From the NCBI GenBank assembly GCA_026018925.1, contig JAKSZU010000003.1, positions 191,600,139 through 191,664,138 of the forward strand: 64,000 nt of DNA, in the 5' to 3' direction. The notes under the pieces are model-generated. The model did not search any database. It was not told the origin of the DNA and saw nothing but the letters and a program-made list of their open reading frames with translations. Each line of letters begins with the position of its first letter. Position 1 is the first letter of the stretch. Made by a program: the position numbers and the translations under genes. The stretch is from Tupaia tana (lineage: Eukaryota > Chordata > Mammalia > Scandentia > Tupaiidae). Positions 20,584 to 31,344 of the stretch are shown piece by piece.

Positions 20584-21690
20584 AGTATGAGGCTTTTTTT
20601 GTGTAAACATTTTGAAATTCATACATAGTTTTTTTCATAATATTCGCTTTTCGTAATAGTCACTTTTCATGAATGTTTTGAAGATCCAACTTTGGTCCCC
20701 TCTCTCAAATAGGTTTGACAGTGACTCCCTCTGCTGCTGTTACCAAGTTCTGAGTACAAAGCCCCCTTCAGACGTGGTTGAGGAGACCCAAAGAACCAGG
20801 GACGGTCACCTCACTATTTGGAGGGAAGACCTGGTACAGAGTGGGCAGGTGGGCTCACCAGGCTGGCAGGGGCCAGACCCCCATCGGTCCCATCTGGGGG
20901 TCACCGGGGTGTGTCCCAGGATAGCTGTGTACTATGGATTTTGTTTCTCCTCCAAAACTGGCCTCTCCTTGTTCCTGGACAAGATAAACACACCCTGAAA
21001 GTTCATCTGCTGATCATTAGAGGGGAGTAAAAGACTCACATGAAGGATTCTGGATTCCATTTTGTAAATGGCTAGAAAGGTGTCTGTCAAAATGAGTAAT
21101 TATTTCCGGCAAAAAGGACAGGACGCACCTCCCTGGGCGAGTCCAGGGTGGGCCTTTGGTGCTCTCAGGCCCGGATGGCTGTGCTGCACAAACCTGGCTC
21201 CTCTCCTCCCTGCCCCATCTCCCGTGGGGCCACAGAGCACGACCCTTTGTGGCCGGCTGAACCAATGATGAACACTGTCCAGGCCTCTCCTGGTGACCGC
21301 GGCCAAGCAGTGAGGGCCCTAACAGCACCAACTGACCCCAGCCGCCAGCGACAGCCTCCCTCTTGGCCCCAAGAGCAGAGAGTAGCTGAGGGAAATAGAA
21401 ATGGCTTTGGGATTTTCTGCAATTGCTTTGATTTTTTGTTGTTGTTCGTTTCTTAAGAATATTCAGCCCTTGTCTCAGGGGAAATGGGGAGGACAGAACC
21501 GAAGGCTGGGTCTGAGCCTGCTACCTCACAAAAAAAAAGGGTGTGAGAGTGTGAAGAGCCCTGCTCTCTCCCTTCCTGGAAAAGAGCTCAGGGCAACCAT
21601 TTGTAGTCTACAGCTATTTTTTTGAAATTCATGATCTAATTTTTCTTCCCCACCATAACCCTGTTACGGTGAGGTGAGGGTAGGCAGGGC
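20584..21690. other. Unique sequence without recognised gene
   Basis: No credible coding sequence and no repeat I can name. The open frames at 20669-21456 overlap on both strands. Confidence 0.5.
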
Positions 21691-21694
21691 TCAT

Positions 21695-22022
21695 CTCAGT
21701 CAGTTCAGGCTGCTGTAACAAAAATGCCACAGCCTGGGTGGCTTTAACAACATTTACTTCCCACAGTTCTGACACTGGGCATCGGAGGTCAGGGTGCCAG
21801 TGCGGCCAGGTTCTGGAAAGAACGCCGTCCTAGGTGGCAGACAGCCGACTGCTCTGGGTACCATGGTATGGCCAAGCACTTCTGTGTCTTCATCAGGGCA
21901 CTAATTCCATTGTGAGGACCCCACCCTCATGGCCTGATTACATCCCAAAGACCCCACCTCCTACTGTCATCTACTGGGGGTTAAATTTGGGATGGACTGG
22001 AACATTCGGCTCATAGGAGAGT
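21695..22022 (-). mobile_element. Ancient LTR-like repeat (MaLR type?)
   Basis: Starts 'gttcaggctgctgtaacaaa', then 'cagcctgggtggcttt', 'cttcccacagttctgaca', and later 'gcactaattccattgtgagg', 'cccaccctcatgg', 'gaccccacctcctac'. This order is that of a common old mammalian repeat read antisense. I hold the class name (MLT1/MST-like LTR) only weakly. Confidence 0.55.
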
Positions 22023-22230
22023 TATTATCCCCCTCTCATTAGTATGCAGATTAAGGCTCTCAGGCGAAGGAAGTGAAAAGTGGAGGATCCTGGACAGGGC
22101 TGATTCCAAATCTCCTGCCTTATCCCTGCCTCCTAGCACTTCTCTGGGCTCTGCCCATTCCGCATCTCCATGCCCAGGTGGGGCACATCACAGAAAAACC
22201 TTACTGAGAGTGCAAAGAACCAAGTCCTGA

Positions 22231-22560
22231 GCCGGCGGGTGGTGCGCTGGTCAGTGCAGCTGGCTTCCACACGGCCAGCTACCAGTGAAGTCCCAGACCC
22301 AGAGGCTTAACCAACAAGCCACGGGTGGATACGGTGGCTGGGTTGCACATAGCCTATCGCATGGCTCAAGACCCGGATCCAACAGCTCGAAAAACATGCC
22401 AGGTCCATGTGCATGCGTGCCCAAAATCTTAAGACTAGAGAAGGTAATGAGGCATGGCCATCTCCCCTGGGGGTGGCAGAATGATTGCTCACTTTCCCTC
22501 TCTCTGTCTCTCCTTGCATCTCTATACAACAAGTGCTAATGCCTATAGTGACCTAAAAGA
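22231..22560 (+). mobile_element. Dimeric tRNA-derived SINE
   Basis: A first tRNA-like unit (gagccggcgggtggtgcg to about 22315, with gaagtcccagacccagaggc) is followed at once by a second (acgggtggatacggtgg ... ctcaagacccggatccaaca) and then one C-type body and a 3' end near 22555. Two heads on one body indicate a dimer or an insertion exactly at a SINE start. Confidence 0.7.
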
Positions 22561-22704
22561 AAGGGGGAGGGGTGCAAATCCTCCTGGGCTAAGATACACT
22601 ACCTATGATCGGTTGCCAGCTTCTCATAGCAAATGAGTCTACCGGGTTCAGGGAGGCACGTGGAGGGCAGTTCCAGCAGAAAGTGTCTACCACAATCTGC
22701 CGTT

Positions 22705-23100
22705 CTCGCCAACAACTGAATACCACACCGGGTAATTTATAAAGAATAAGGTGGATTGTGGAGGTCCCAGGGTCAAGAGGCTATGTCTGGTGAGGGTCTT
22801 CTTGCAGGTAGGGGCTCTCTGCACCTTGAGGCAGTGTGGAACATCACATGGTGAGACAGAGCAGGAGTGAGTGTGGTCTGTGTCTGATTCTGTTTCATTC
22901 TCTCTCCTTATAAACCCAGCAGGATTCAACCATGGGGGGTCCCACCTAAATCCTAATGACAATCTTAATCCTAATCACTTCTCAAAGGTCCTGCCTCTTA
23001 ATCCCATAGTCATATTAGGTTTTCGCCCTCTTAATCCCATCACAACCAAATTTCATTGTGTGAAATTTGGGGGATACATTCAAACCACAGCCGTGTCCAA
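22705..23100 (-). mobile_element. LTR-like repeat, same family as 50410-50812
   Basis: Shares with the other copy 'tctctccttat', 'gtcccacc', 'aatcctaatcactt', 'ccctcttaatcccatcacaa' and 'accaaatttcattgtg' in the same order, about 400 bp long. No coding part accompanies it, so it looks like a solitary LTR. Confidence 0.6.
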
Positions 23101-24700
23101 AAACCTGTCTTGACAGGAGATGGCGAAAGTGGTGTCCCCAGGCCCTAGGAGCCTCCTCTCAGTCTTGTGCTCCTGAGAATAGGGCTGACTTACTGCAGGG
23201 AAGACTTCTCCCTGTCCACAACACCCCTGTCTCCCTTCAACTCCCCACACAGAGATGCCGGGCCTGGGCCAGGGCAGGAAGTGTTCCTGGGACCAAGGTC
23301 GTCCTCCCTGACCACCATGTCCCCATCCAGAACACCTTCTGAGACAGGGCAGTGTGTGACCACTCAGATGCATTATGGCCACTTGCACCTGCTGTGACAC
23401 TGGCCAGCATGGCCGCGGGACCAGGGAACCCTGGGACTCCACAGCCTATAAATTAACAAAATGAAGTTGAGCAGGAATTCCCTTGCAGGGGTGGAAGAGG
23501 CCCCCGGTTCCTTCGGATGTGGGAGTGGGCGGGGTCACCTTGTCAGAGGCCCCTCACTGATTCACAGGTCTTCATGAGCCTCCCCCTCCTGGTAACCCAC
23601 CTGGGTCCCAACCCAGCCTGACCCACCTGAATGAGGAAGAAGAACAAGAGGGCAAGCCTGAGGAAGCCGTTTTATGGCTCTGTAATAACTGTTTTGCTAA
23701 GTTCTGCTTATTCTGTTCAAAGTATGAGGTAAGAATGTCCTGTAAAGGAAAGAGACAATAAAGTCCTTTAAAAAACAGGTTTCAGGTAAAGACAGGTTGA
23801 TCCTATCAGACTGGGGAAACAGCTCCTGGGGCACGAGAAGCCTGTGGATGTCTGTGTCTCTGTGGCCTGAGGAGATGGGGCAGGAGCAGGGGCGAGGGGG
23901 GTGAGGGGGCCGAGGGTGAGGGACTGGGAGGGCCCCTGGAGAACCCTTTGGCCTGGACCTCAGAGGGGCTGCTGTGAGGCCATGTGGGAGGGGGCAGCTC
24001 TTCACTCAGCCACTACTGCACTCTGGGAAACGTCCCAGTCACCCTCCCAGTAAATATCCAGCACCCTTGGGCTCACACAGACATTCCAAACCCCATCCAC
24101 ATGGCACAGACATCCAGGCAGCTGGGGAGAGCGAGCTCAGGCCGTCTCCTCCCCACCCATCTGAGCCTCCCCCCTCACTGCGACCTAGCACCCACAGGGG
24201 CCGGGGGGATGACCTCAAGGTGGATTCCTCCAGCCCCCATGAGCTGAAGAAAGTCCCCCTGTCCCCATCATCCCCTCACCTGACCCACAGGAGGATCAAG
24301 TACAGGCACTCACCTCCTGCCAGTCTTACAGAGCCGAGGGGTGGCCTGCGTGTGCTCAGACATTGCCAGCCCGCCCCACCTGGAGGTGGTAAGCTCCTTT
24401 CTCTAATCCACCTGGCCGCCCCTTAAGGAGTAACAGATGATCTCCGTTAGCAATCCCTCTTTTCCCACAGAGCCTGGGTTTCCATACCATTATCTCATGA
24501 ATGACATCCAGAAAAGCAGCTTTAGACCCAAAGATGGCTGACGACCTTCCTCTCCCTCCCTGGGGCCATAGTCTTAGAGCTCATCATCTGAGGTGGATGG
24601 GAAGGATGATATCCAAAAGAAATCCACTCAAATGGTTAAGGTGGTATATTTTGTTGTGCGTTTTTAACCTTCTTTTTTTTTTTAATTAAAAAAATCTTAA
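23101..24700. other. Unique sequence without recognised gene
   Basis: GC-rich, no SINE. The open frame at 23974-24426 (150 codons, Pro/Ser/His-rich) shows no domain and overlaps another frame. No gene is called. Confidence 0.5.
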
Positions 24701-24705
24701 AATTT

Positions 24706-24955
24706 GGGGGCCAGCAGATGGCGTAGCAGTTACATCGCCGAACTTCCACATGGTCAACTGCGGTTTGAGTCCTGGACCCAGTGGCTTGAAATTCACCCCA
24801 AGGCACATGCCTAAGATTTCAAGAGGAGAATGGAGGAGAAGGGACTGCAGCGCAGCCATCACCAGAGGGGTGATTTTTCACCTTCCCTCTCACTATCTCT
24901 CTCTCTCTCTCCCTAGGAGCATACATGCCTTAAGGCAAAAACCTTTAAAAAATTT
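24706..24955 (+). mobile_element. tRNA-derived SINE, subtype A
   Basis: Head gggggccagcagatggcgta, B box ggtttgagtcc, body 'gaggagaatggaggagaagg', end 'ccttaaggcaaaaacctt'. Confidence 0.88.
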
Positions 24956-25244
24956 TTTTTCATTTTAAGCAATTTAAAAAAATAAAAATCCATTTAAAAT
25001 CAATATAGAATGCCAATTAATTTCCCCCTTATGTCACTATATGCAGAAGAGATATGAAATAGGGTGTGGGGTGGAGGACCAGCTACTACTGGAACGTGTA
25101 CTTCCCAGAAGTGCTGCTCCTTGTGGAATGTCTGTTTTCTCCTTTGGGATTCTTGGAGCAGTTATTGTCTGTGTCCTAAAGAGGGAAGAAGAGTGCTTTG
25201 CCACCGCCCGGCCCCTCGAGATAGGGTTTACAGATGGCCCCACG

Positions 25245-25470
25245 CTGGTCCAGCCGTGGTAGCATAGAGGTTGCACAGTCCTCTGCAGTGCTGGGAGCCA
25301 TGTGGAAGATCTGGAGGCGGTTCCCTGGCCGACCTGCACCCTCTAGGCACGTGTGCACCCATGATCCTGACTGGCTGGCAAGGCTGGGGGAGGATTGTGG
25401 CATGACATTCTGTTGAGGGTGCTTGGCTTCCTCTATCTCTCTTGAAAGAATAAATAAAACTATTTAAACA
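25245..25470 (+). mobile_element. Old tRNA-derived SINE, subtype O
   Basis: Head gtccagccgtggtagcatag, middle 'gctgggggaggattgtggca', 'gttgagggtgcttgg' and tail 'gaaagaataaataaaac'. The same features occur at 54136-54343. Confidence 0.75.
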
Positions 25471-25721
25471 TTTTTAAAAGGCATTGTAAGAATCACTAAG
25501 CAATATAAAATATACCTAAATTTAAAAAAAAAAAAAAGAGGCCCTATCCCTTTCATGGACCCTCTGGCTCCAGGTCCCAATAAAATCCTCTAACATCCTC
25601 CCTGTCACTGTCACATGGAACTCAAGAGCTTTGTCATATGCACTAATATGCTCATAGGATTCAGGAATTGTAGTGACTGCATAGAACAGAAAGTCCAAAC
25701 CACAGTGGCTTCAAGACAATA

Positions 25722-25792
25722 TTGAGTCATCAGAAAAGATGCAGTTTTGCATGGAAAAACAGAAAAATCCGTCATGATTTCCAACAACCCAA
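25722..25792. mobile_element. Palindromic mariner-type MITE, copy 2
   Basis: TTGAGTCATCAGAAAAGAT at the left, complement of TTGGGTTGTTGGAAATCATG at the right, with TA on each side (25720-25721, 25793-25794). 71 bp; the central loop shares 'tttgcatggaaaaacaga' with copy 3. Confidence 0.8.
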
Positions 25793-25794
25793 TA

Positions 25795-26428
25795 GAAACA
25801 CATTTTTCTCTCATTTAACAGAAAGAGCAAAAGTTGGACATTCAGGGCAGCCCAGCACATTCGATGGTGTCCAAGACCCAGGCTCATGCTAGCTCTCTGG
25901 CCTGTTACGTAGGGTATGAATTCCGAACTCACGCTCACAAGGTGATGACTACAGTTACCACCATCACACCCAGGAGCCAGCAAGAGGGAGGGCCAAGGCT
26001 CTCAGCTGCTGTAGCCGCTGAATGGCCCCTGGCTCTCAGGAGTTTTCCTGGAAGCCCTACCCAGCCACTTCTGCGTACGTCTCATTATTCGGAAACGAGG
26101 CTGGACAATGAAGTATGTCAGCTGGGTCAATTGCTGCCTCTAACGGAGCTGAGGCTCTATAGTAAGGAGAAAGGAGAGCGGAGGTTGGTCAGTCACTGGT
26201 AGCCCAGTCACACATTCCTGACACCCGTGCTCCTGTTAGAAGGCCTGAGGCCTGTGACTCCACACCCCTGTGCCCTCTCATGTCATTCGCATCTGCCTTG
26301 TTCCCCCATTCCAATGACAAACCTCTTTGCAAATAGAGACATGTTGATGTTTCTTGTTACTCCAGAGGGGTAACCCTACCCCAACCTTCCAACCCTGCTG
26401 TCCCAGCTCAATAAGTGTTCATTTCAGG
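25795..26428. other. Unique sequence without recognised gene
   Basis: One open frame of 122 codons (25834-26202, plus) has no recognisable domain. No repeat identified. Confidence 0.5.
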
Positions 26429-26429
26429 G

Positions 26430-26675
26430 TGAGCCAGGTGTTGTGGTGGTTAAAGCAGCTAGATCCCACATGGCCAACTGCACGGTTAAGTCCCGGACTT
26501 GGTGACTTCAAAAACATGTCGGGCACATGTGTGTGTGTGCATGCATGTCCAAAATATGAAGCAGATACTGGAGAAGGGATTGCAGTATGGCCATCTTCTT
26601 TGGGGGTGCTTTCTCCCTCCCCCCCCCCTCTCACAAGTACACATGCCCTATAGCAAACTAAAAATAAATAAAATA
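26430..26675 (+). mobile_element. tRNA-derived SINE, subtype C
   Basis: Head tgagccaggtgttgtggtgg, GATCCCACATGGCC diagnostic, body partly altered (atgaagcagatactggagaa), 3' end 'gccctatagcaaactaaaaa'. Confidence 0.85.
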
Positions 26676-26769
26676 CTTATTTTAGAAAGAAAACGCTGTA
26701 ATTCTCACTATCAATCACGTGTACCTTGAGACAAGTTTTCCAGTTCTTACTTGAATCATTTTTCTCTGA

Positions 26770-27060
26770 AACTTTTTTTAATTAGTTAATTTATATTCAT
26801 TCTCTAAGCATCGTCACAGTATACAAAATGTGGTTTCCCATCCAGAATATACTGCATGGTGGCTTAATCATGCATGTTGTCGTCAATAATTTTCCATTTT
26901 TAGTTATATAGATAGATAGATAGATTTTACCCCTATTTCTGACCCTCTGCCCTTTCCCACCCTCTTCTCACACTATCTCTGGTGTCTACAGTTGTTTTCC
27001 ATTCCTTTTCCCCCACATTTTATTGATCACACAATTTCTTATATAATCTGACTACTTTCA
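26770..27060 (-). mobile_element. L1 3' end, second copy of the 150-567 family
   Basis: The reverse complement aligns with 206-567: 'aaggaatggaaaacaactgt', 'gtgggaaagggcagagggt', 'attctggatgggaaaccaca', and an AT-rich end ataaattaactaatt. A short (TAGA)n block stands where the other copy has its CA/TA microsatellite. Confidence 0.7.
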
Positions 27061-27474
27061 ATAGCAAGTTCAGCTGCTAATTTAAAGAAAAGCAGTTTTA
27101 ACTTGAATAAATCAAAGAAATGCTAAGGAACTTTGCTTAAAACTTAAAGCCAGGAAATAGGTTAGGATTCTGGTCAAATAGTAGGTACATGAACCTATCG
27201 ACAGCTCAAGACAGGACAAAAACCCTTAAAACCGGAAAACAAAGCCTAGAAGAAATTTGTAATTGTGTATTGTCATTTTACATTTCATGAGTGTTTGCAG
27301 TAACTCCTTAACTCGGTTATAAACTCCTTGGCATCTGGAAGTGCAAAATCCAGGGACATTCACTTGGACTGTTGAGTTTATTTGACTTGGGTTCTGGTCA
27401 TTATCAGTAACCACAACAATAGTCATTTGATATCTTTGTGATGCTTCAGAGTTTACACAAGTTCTTTCACACAC

Positions 27475-27660
27475 ATTATCTTACTTGGTCTTTTAAGTAA
27501 CTCTTTAAAGTAGGATTGCTGTAATTATTCCTTTTTACAGATGATGAAACAGAGGCTAAGAGAAGGTATATTGCTTGCCCAAAGGCATGTGTGAGTGTTT
27601 GGATTGGAACATTACCGCAAGTCTTTTGACTTCAAGTCTAACACTTTCCATCGAACTTTA
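27475..27660 (+). mobile_element. MIR element
   Basis: Order 'attatcttacttggtc', 'tttttacagatgatgaaac', 'agaggctaagagaaggta', 'ttgcttgcccaaaggc' and 'ttttgacttcaagtctaa' matches a sense-strand MIR. Confidence 0.85.
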
Positions 27661-27745
27661 GGCCTTGATTTCCTCGTTTCCAAAATGAAGAAATTACTTT
27701 AGATGATTTTCTAATGTGGCATTATCCATTAGAAATAGAACGTGA

Positions 27746-28222
27746 GGGGCCAGCCACTGGCACGGTGGGTAAGGCACCTGGATCACACATGACTGACTGC
27801 TGTGGGAGTCCCAATCTGGGCAGATTGGAAAACACACCAGGAACACACACATGTGTGCCCAAAATCCTGAAAGGAGGGGGAAATGGAGGAGAAGGGATGG
27901 AGATGTGACCATCTCCCACTGGGAGAAGGGCTTTCTTTCTCACGTGCCTTTTTTCTTTTTTAAATTTGCTGCAGTGCACATGCACTCATCAGAGAAAGAG
28001 AAAGTGAGAAAGCCCACGATTCCTTCTCTTCCATTCTTCTCTTGGGATTTTGGCCACACGTATACACATACCTGGTGTCTTTTTCAAGTCACCAGGTCCA
28101 GGACTCAAACCATGCAGTCAGCCATGTGAGATCCAGTCACCTTAACCACCATGCCACTGACTGGCCTACGTTCTCTGTCTCTCTCTCTCAAGTGCACACG
28201 CCCTCTGGTAAATTAAAAAACT
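27746..28222 (+). mobile_element. tRNA-derived SINE, subtype C, split by an inverted copy
   Basis: Head and body at 27746-27946 and the 3' end at 28168-28222 (ctctctcaagtgcacacgcc ... aaattaaaaaac). Between them lies a second subtype C element on the other strand. Confidence 0.82.
27949..28167 (-). mobile_element. tRNA-derived SINE, subtype C, inverted inside subtype C
   Basis: From 'aaatttgctgcagtgcacat' to the head 'gccactgactggcc'. The two oppositely oriented copies form a long foldback; flanks TCACGT / CTACGT may be a short TSD. Confidence 0.85.
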
Positions 28223-28238
28223 AAAATTTCAATATATA

Positions 28239-28350
28239 TGTGGGGTCATCAAAAAGATTATGGAAAGGAATACTATGAAAAAATATGCAGGGGCTATAAT
28301 AGACATATACTTAAATTCCATTTTTCCACAACCTTTTTGAAATCCTCTCA
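28239..28350. mobile_element. Mariner-type MITE, second family, copy 2
   Basis: Left TGTGGGGTCATCAAAAAGAT, right complement of TGAGAGGATTTCAAAAAGGT, TA on both sides. It shares 'ttaaattccatttttccaca' with copy 1. Confidence 0.72.
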
Positions 28351-28379
28351 TATATACTTTTAAATTTTCTCTCTCTCTC

Positions 28380-28957
28380 TCTTTTTTTTTTTTTTTTAAT
28401 TTCCAGAGGGCATGTGACTGTGGCAGAGAAAAAGAGACAGAGAGAGAAAGCACTCCCTAATGGGGCTTGGTCACATTCCAATCCCTTCTCTTCCATTTCT
28501 CCACTCTGTCAGGATTTGGGGCACACATGCACACATACCCAGAGTGTTTTCTCTGTTTTTGTTTTGATTTGCTTTGTTTTGTTTTAGGTTTTGGCCATAA
28601 GGTGCATGCACTTGCCAGAGAGAGACAGTGAGAGAGAGAGAGAGAGAGAGTGAGAATGAGAGGGAAAGTGAGAAATCACCCCCTGGCCGGGGGAAGACCA
28701 TCTGCAATCCCTTCTCCTCCAGTCTCCTATTGGGATTTTGGGCACACACACAAGCCCAGCGTGATTTTCAACCTACCAGGTCCAGGACTTGAACTATAGT
28801 CGGCCACATGAGAGTCCAGTGCCTTAACCACTATGTCACCTCCTGGGCACACCTAGAGTGTTTTTCACTTATTTCAAGCCACTGGGGCCAAGATTCGAAC
28901 CATGAGGTGGTCCTACTGGGATCCAGCTCCCTTAACCACTAAACCATGGGACCAGCT
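28380..28957 (-). mobile_element. tRNA-derived SINE, subtype C, split by subtype A
   Basis: The 3' part is 28380-28550 and the head part 28853-28957 (tttcaagccactggggcc ... ccatgggaccagct). The gap is a complete subtype A copy in the same orientation. Confidence 0.83.
28551..28852 (-). mobile_element. tRNA-derived SINE, subtype A, nested in subtype C
   Basis: TSD AGAGTGTTTT at 28541-28550 and 28855-28864. Contains a (GA)n block at 28631-28651 and the body 'gaaatcaccccctgg'. Confidence 0.9.
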
Positions 28958-28999
28958 CTGTACTTTTTATAGTAGTCACATTTAAAAAGTAAAATGAGA

Positions 29000-29091
29000 G
29001 GGGCTGGCAGGTGGGGTGGTGGTTAAGGGTGCTGGACTCCCACATGGCCGACCGTGGTTCAAGTCCCAGATCTGGCAGCTTGTTTTCTCGC

Positions 29092-29137
<46 letters not shown>

Positions 29138-29195
29138 CCCTCCCTCTCTGGTCAAATTAAAATAAATAAATAAAGTTAAATAAAATAATTATTTA
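29000..29195 (+). mobile_element. tRNA-derived SINE, subtype B, with expanded (CT)n
   Basis: Head ggggctggcaggtggggtgg; the CT-rich middle is expanded at 29094-29136; tail 'aaataaagttaaataaaata'. An inverted head-only piece follows at 29207. Confidence 0.9.
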
Positions 29196-29206
29196 ATTTT
29201 TTTTAC

Positions 29207-29241
29207 CTTATCCTTAACCACCACACCACCTGCCGGCCCCA
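29207..29241 (-). mobile_element. Head-only SINE fragment, inverted
   Basis: Reverse complement of a SINE 5' end only (ccttaaccaccacaccacct and ccggcccc). Retroposed SINEs normally lose the 5' end and not the 3' end, so a head-only piece is odd. Confidence 0.8.
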
Positions 29242-29274
29242 GTAAAATAATTCTTAAAAAAAAAAGTAAAACAA

Positions 29275-29456
29275 GGGACTAAGAGGTGGTGTGGTAAGTG
29301 AAGTGGACTCCTACATGGCTGACCACAGTTCAAGTCCCAGACCTGGCAGCTTTCTTTCTCACTTTCCCTCTCTCTCTCTCACTCTGTCCCTCTCTGGTCA
29401 AATCAAAATAAAATAAATAAAGTTAAATAAAATAATTATTTAAAAGATAAATAAAT
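29275..29456 (+). mobile_element. tRNA-derived SINE, subtype B
   Basis: TSD AAAAAGTAAAACAA at 29261-29274 and 29457-29470. Head gggactaagaggtggtg; full B tail with extra AAATA units. Confidence 0.92.
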
Positions 29457-29470
29457 AAAAAGTAAAACAA

Positions 29471-29984
29471 AACAAAAGAAATTCATTTTAATAATAAAAT
29501 TTTATTTTACTCAGAATTACAACATGCAATCATGACTTTTAAATATTCATAAAGTATTTTTGTCTTTTATTTCATTTTCCTTTTTCTTTTTTCTTTCTTT
29601 CTTTTTTTTTTTTGTCTTTGAAAGTCAGTGCATTTATGATATTTTGAGTACCTCTCCATTCAGATTAACCACATCTCAACACATGGCTAGTGGCCACCAT
29701 ATCAGAAAGCTCAGCTCTAATAAAAATTTTTAATTAAAATTAAACTCTGAAACTTAAGATTTCATGACTGATATGTTTTAGAAATTATCCAAAATAGTTA
29801 TTGTCTGTATTTTTTGGCAATAAAAGTGACTTATCTCTCAAGTAACTACTCCCAGTAGAAAACTAAGGAGTGGCTCTATTTAAATCCATCACAAAGCACT
29901 ACTGCCATCTGGTGACATGCTTCAGAACTGCAAACAAATTTTGCAAGAGGAAATAAGTTCTAAGGAATGTGTTTTTCAAAGCCC
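29471..29984. other. AT-rich sequence without recognised gene
   Basis: Contains T-rich runs at 29576-29613. No coding signal and no repeat assigned. Confidence 0.5.
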
Positions 29985-30375
29985 GTTCTACTGACTGCAT
30001 CTAATTACCAGGGGAGCTGGTGAAAAGGCACATTGCTAGGCCCCACTGAATCAATCTCTAGACAGATTCGAAACACCCACTTTTTTTTAGAGAGATTTTT
30101 GCTGTAGGGTGTGTGTGCTCACTGGAGACAGAGAGAAAGTGAGAAATGACCCCCAGGAGGGATGACCATGCTGCAATTCCTTCACCATTCTCCTCTCTGG
30201 ATTTTGGGCATGTGCACACACACGCAAGTTCCAAGCCACTAGGTCCAGGACTCGAACCCTGGTCAACAACGTTGGAGTCCAGCAAAGTAACCACTATGCC
30301 ACCTGCTGGCCCCAACACCCACGTTTTAATAACTGTCCTATATGATCTACATACACATTAAAAGGTGAGAATCAC
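29985..30375 (+). mobile_element. MER5A-like hAT element, split by a SINE
   Basis: Left part 'aattaccaggggagctggtg', 'gctaggccccactgaatcaa'; right part 'cacgttttaataactgtcct' and 'ggtgagaatcactg', the order of MER5A-type non-autonomous hAT/Charlie elements. Interrupted by a subtype A SINE. Confidence 0.65.
30081..30313 (-). mobile_element. tRNA-derived SINE, subtype A, inside MER5A-like element
   Basis: Flanks AAACACCCAC (30071-30080) and CAACACCCAC (about 30313-30322) are the TSD. 3' end 'agagagatttttgctgtagg', head gccacctgctggcccc. Confidence 0.9.
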
Positions 30376-30536
30376 TGATCTGAAGGACATGCTTAGATAA
30401 TGCAACCATAGAAAATTCAGCGGCAGCAAATGTCAAAGGAGAACCCATTGCTGGATCCGATGCTGCTCTGCCCTTGGTAAGACCGCTGCTTTCTTAGTCT
30501 GTTGGGTTGCGATGGAGTTCCGTGTTGTTTCTTAAA

Positions 30537-30610
30537 GAAGAAGAAGGAGAAGGAGGAGGAGGAGGAGGAGGAGGAGGAGGAGGAGGAGGAGGAGGAGGAG
30601 GAGAAGAAGA
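30537..30610. repeat. (GGA)n/(GAA)n purine microsatellite
   Basis: About 75 bp of pure purine on the plus strand; a candidate for triplex (H-DNA). The long Ser or Leu runs in translated frames come from it. Confidence 0.95.
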
Positions 30611-30708
30611 AAACCTGATACCCATACATAGTTGAAAAGAATCCATAATCCAATCTCTTTAAAAAGATGTAAAGAAATAAGCCTACAGTAGGTGTGCCCT
30701 CCCAACAA

Positions 30709-30785
30709 ACACACACACACACACACACACACTCCCAGTTATGCCATGTATATGTGTGTATATATATATGTGTGTGTGTGTATGT

Positions 30786-30786
<1 letters not shown>
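30709..30786. repeat. (CA)n and (TG/TA)n microsatellite
   Basis: (CA)n at 30709-30731, a short break, then TG/TA repeats to 30786, just before a 36-bp poly-T. Confidence 0.92.
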
Positions 30787-30825
<39 letters not shown>

Positions 30826-31061
30826 ATAGGGCACATGTGCTCGCCAGAAAGACAGAGAGAGAGAGAGAGACAGAAAGCAAGAAATCACCCCCCGGGGGGG
30901 ATAGCCACACTGCAATCCCTTCTCCTCCATTCTACTCTCAGGATCCAGGGCACACACGCACATGTATCCGGCGTGAGTTTAAGCCACTGGGTCCAGGACT
31001 TGAACCATGGTCAACTACGTGGGAGTCCAGTGACATAGCCATAATGCCAACTGCTGGTCCC
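30787..31061 (-). mobile_element. tRNA-derived SINE, subtype A, with long poly-A
   Basis: Its poly-A is the 36-bp T run at 30787-30822. 3' end 'ttgctatagggcacatgtgc', body 'gaaatcaccccccggg', head ggtccc at 31061. A young copy by its CpG content and tail length. Confidence 0.93.
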
Positions 31062-31174
31062 ACCCTGTATATATTATAAACACTCACCCAGCTCCTTTCA
31101 TACCCCAGATCCAGCCAGGAGAGTCTCTCCATAGTTCTTCACTTCACTCTCTTGCTTCTGAGACTGTGCAATGA

Positions 31175-31278
31175 TGTCACTTCCATCAGGGAGTGACAGA
31201 ACTGCTTGTCCTTCCCCAGGGACCACTGTCACTTCCATCAGGCAGTGACAGAACTGCCTGTCCTTCCTCAGGGACCAC
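31175..31278 (+). repeat. 52-bp tandem duplication
   Basis: Two adjacent units start at 31175 and 31227 with only a few differences. Each begins with a small hairpin GTCACT...AGTGAC. The duplication is local; no third unit is seen. Confidence 0.9.
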
Positions 31279-31344
31279 TCACCCCTCAGAATGCAGCCCA
31301 GGCAACACCTAGGCAGGACGCCCCCTGAGAATCCCCTCTTCCCC

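Noticed and set aside
21695..22022. Endogenous retrovirus
   Set aside because: Only LTR-like sequence is visible here and at 22705 and 50410; no gag, pol or env coding remains were found between or beside them.
30417..30836. 139-codon frame with poly-Lys and poly-Ser
   Set aside because: It reads through poly-A, CA and GGA microsatellites; not a protein.
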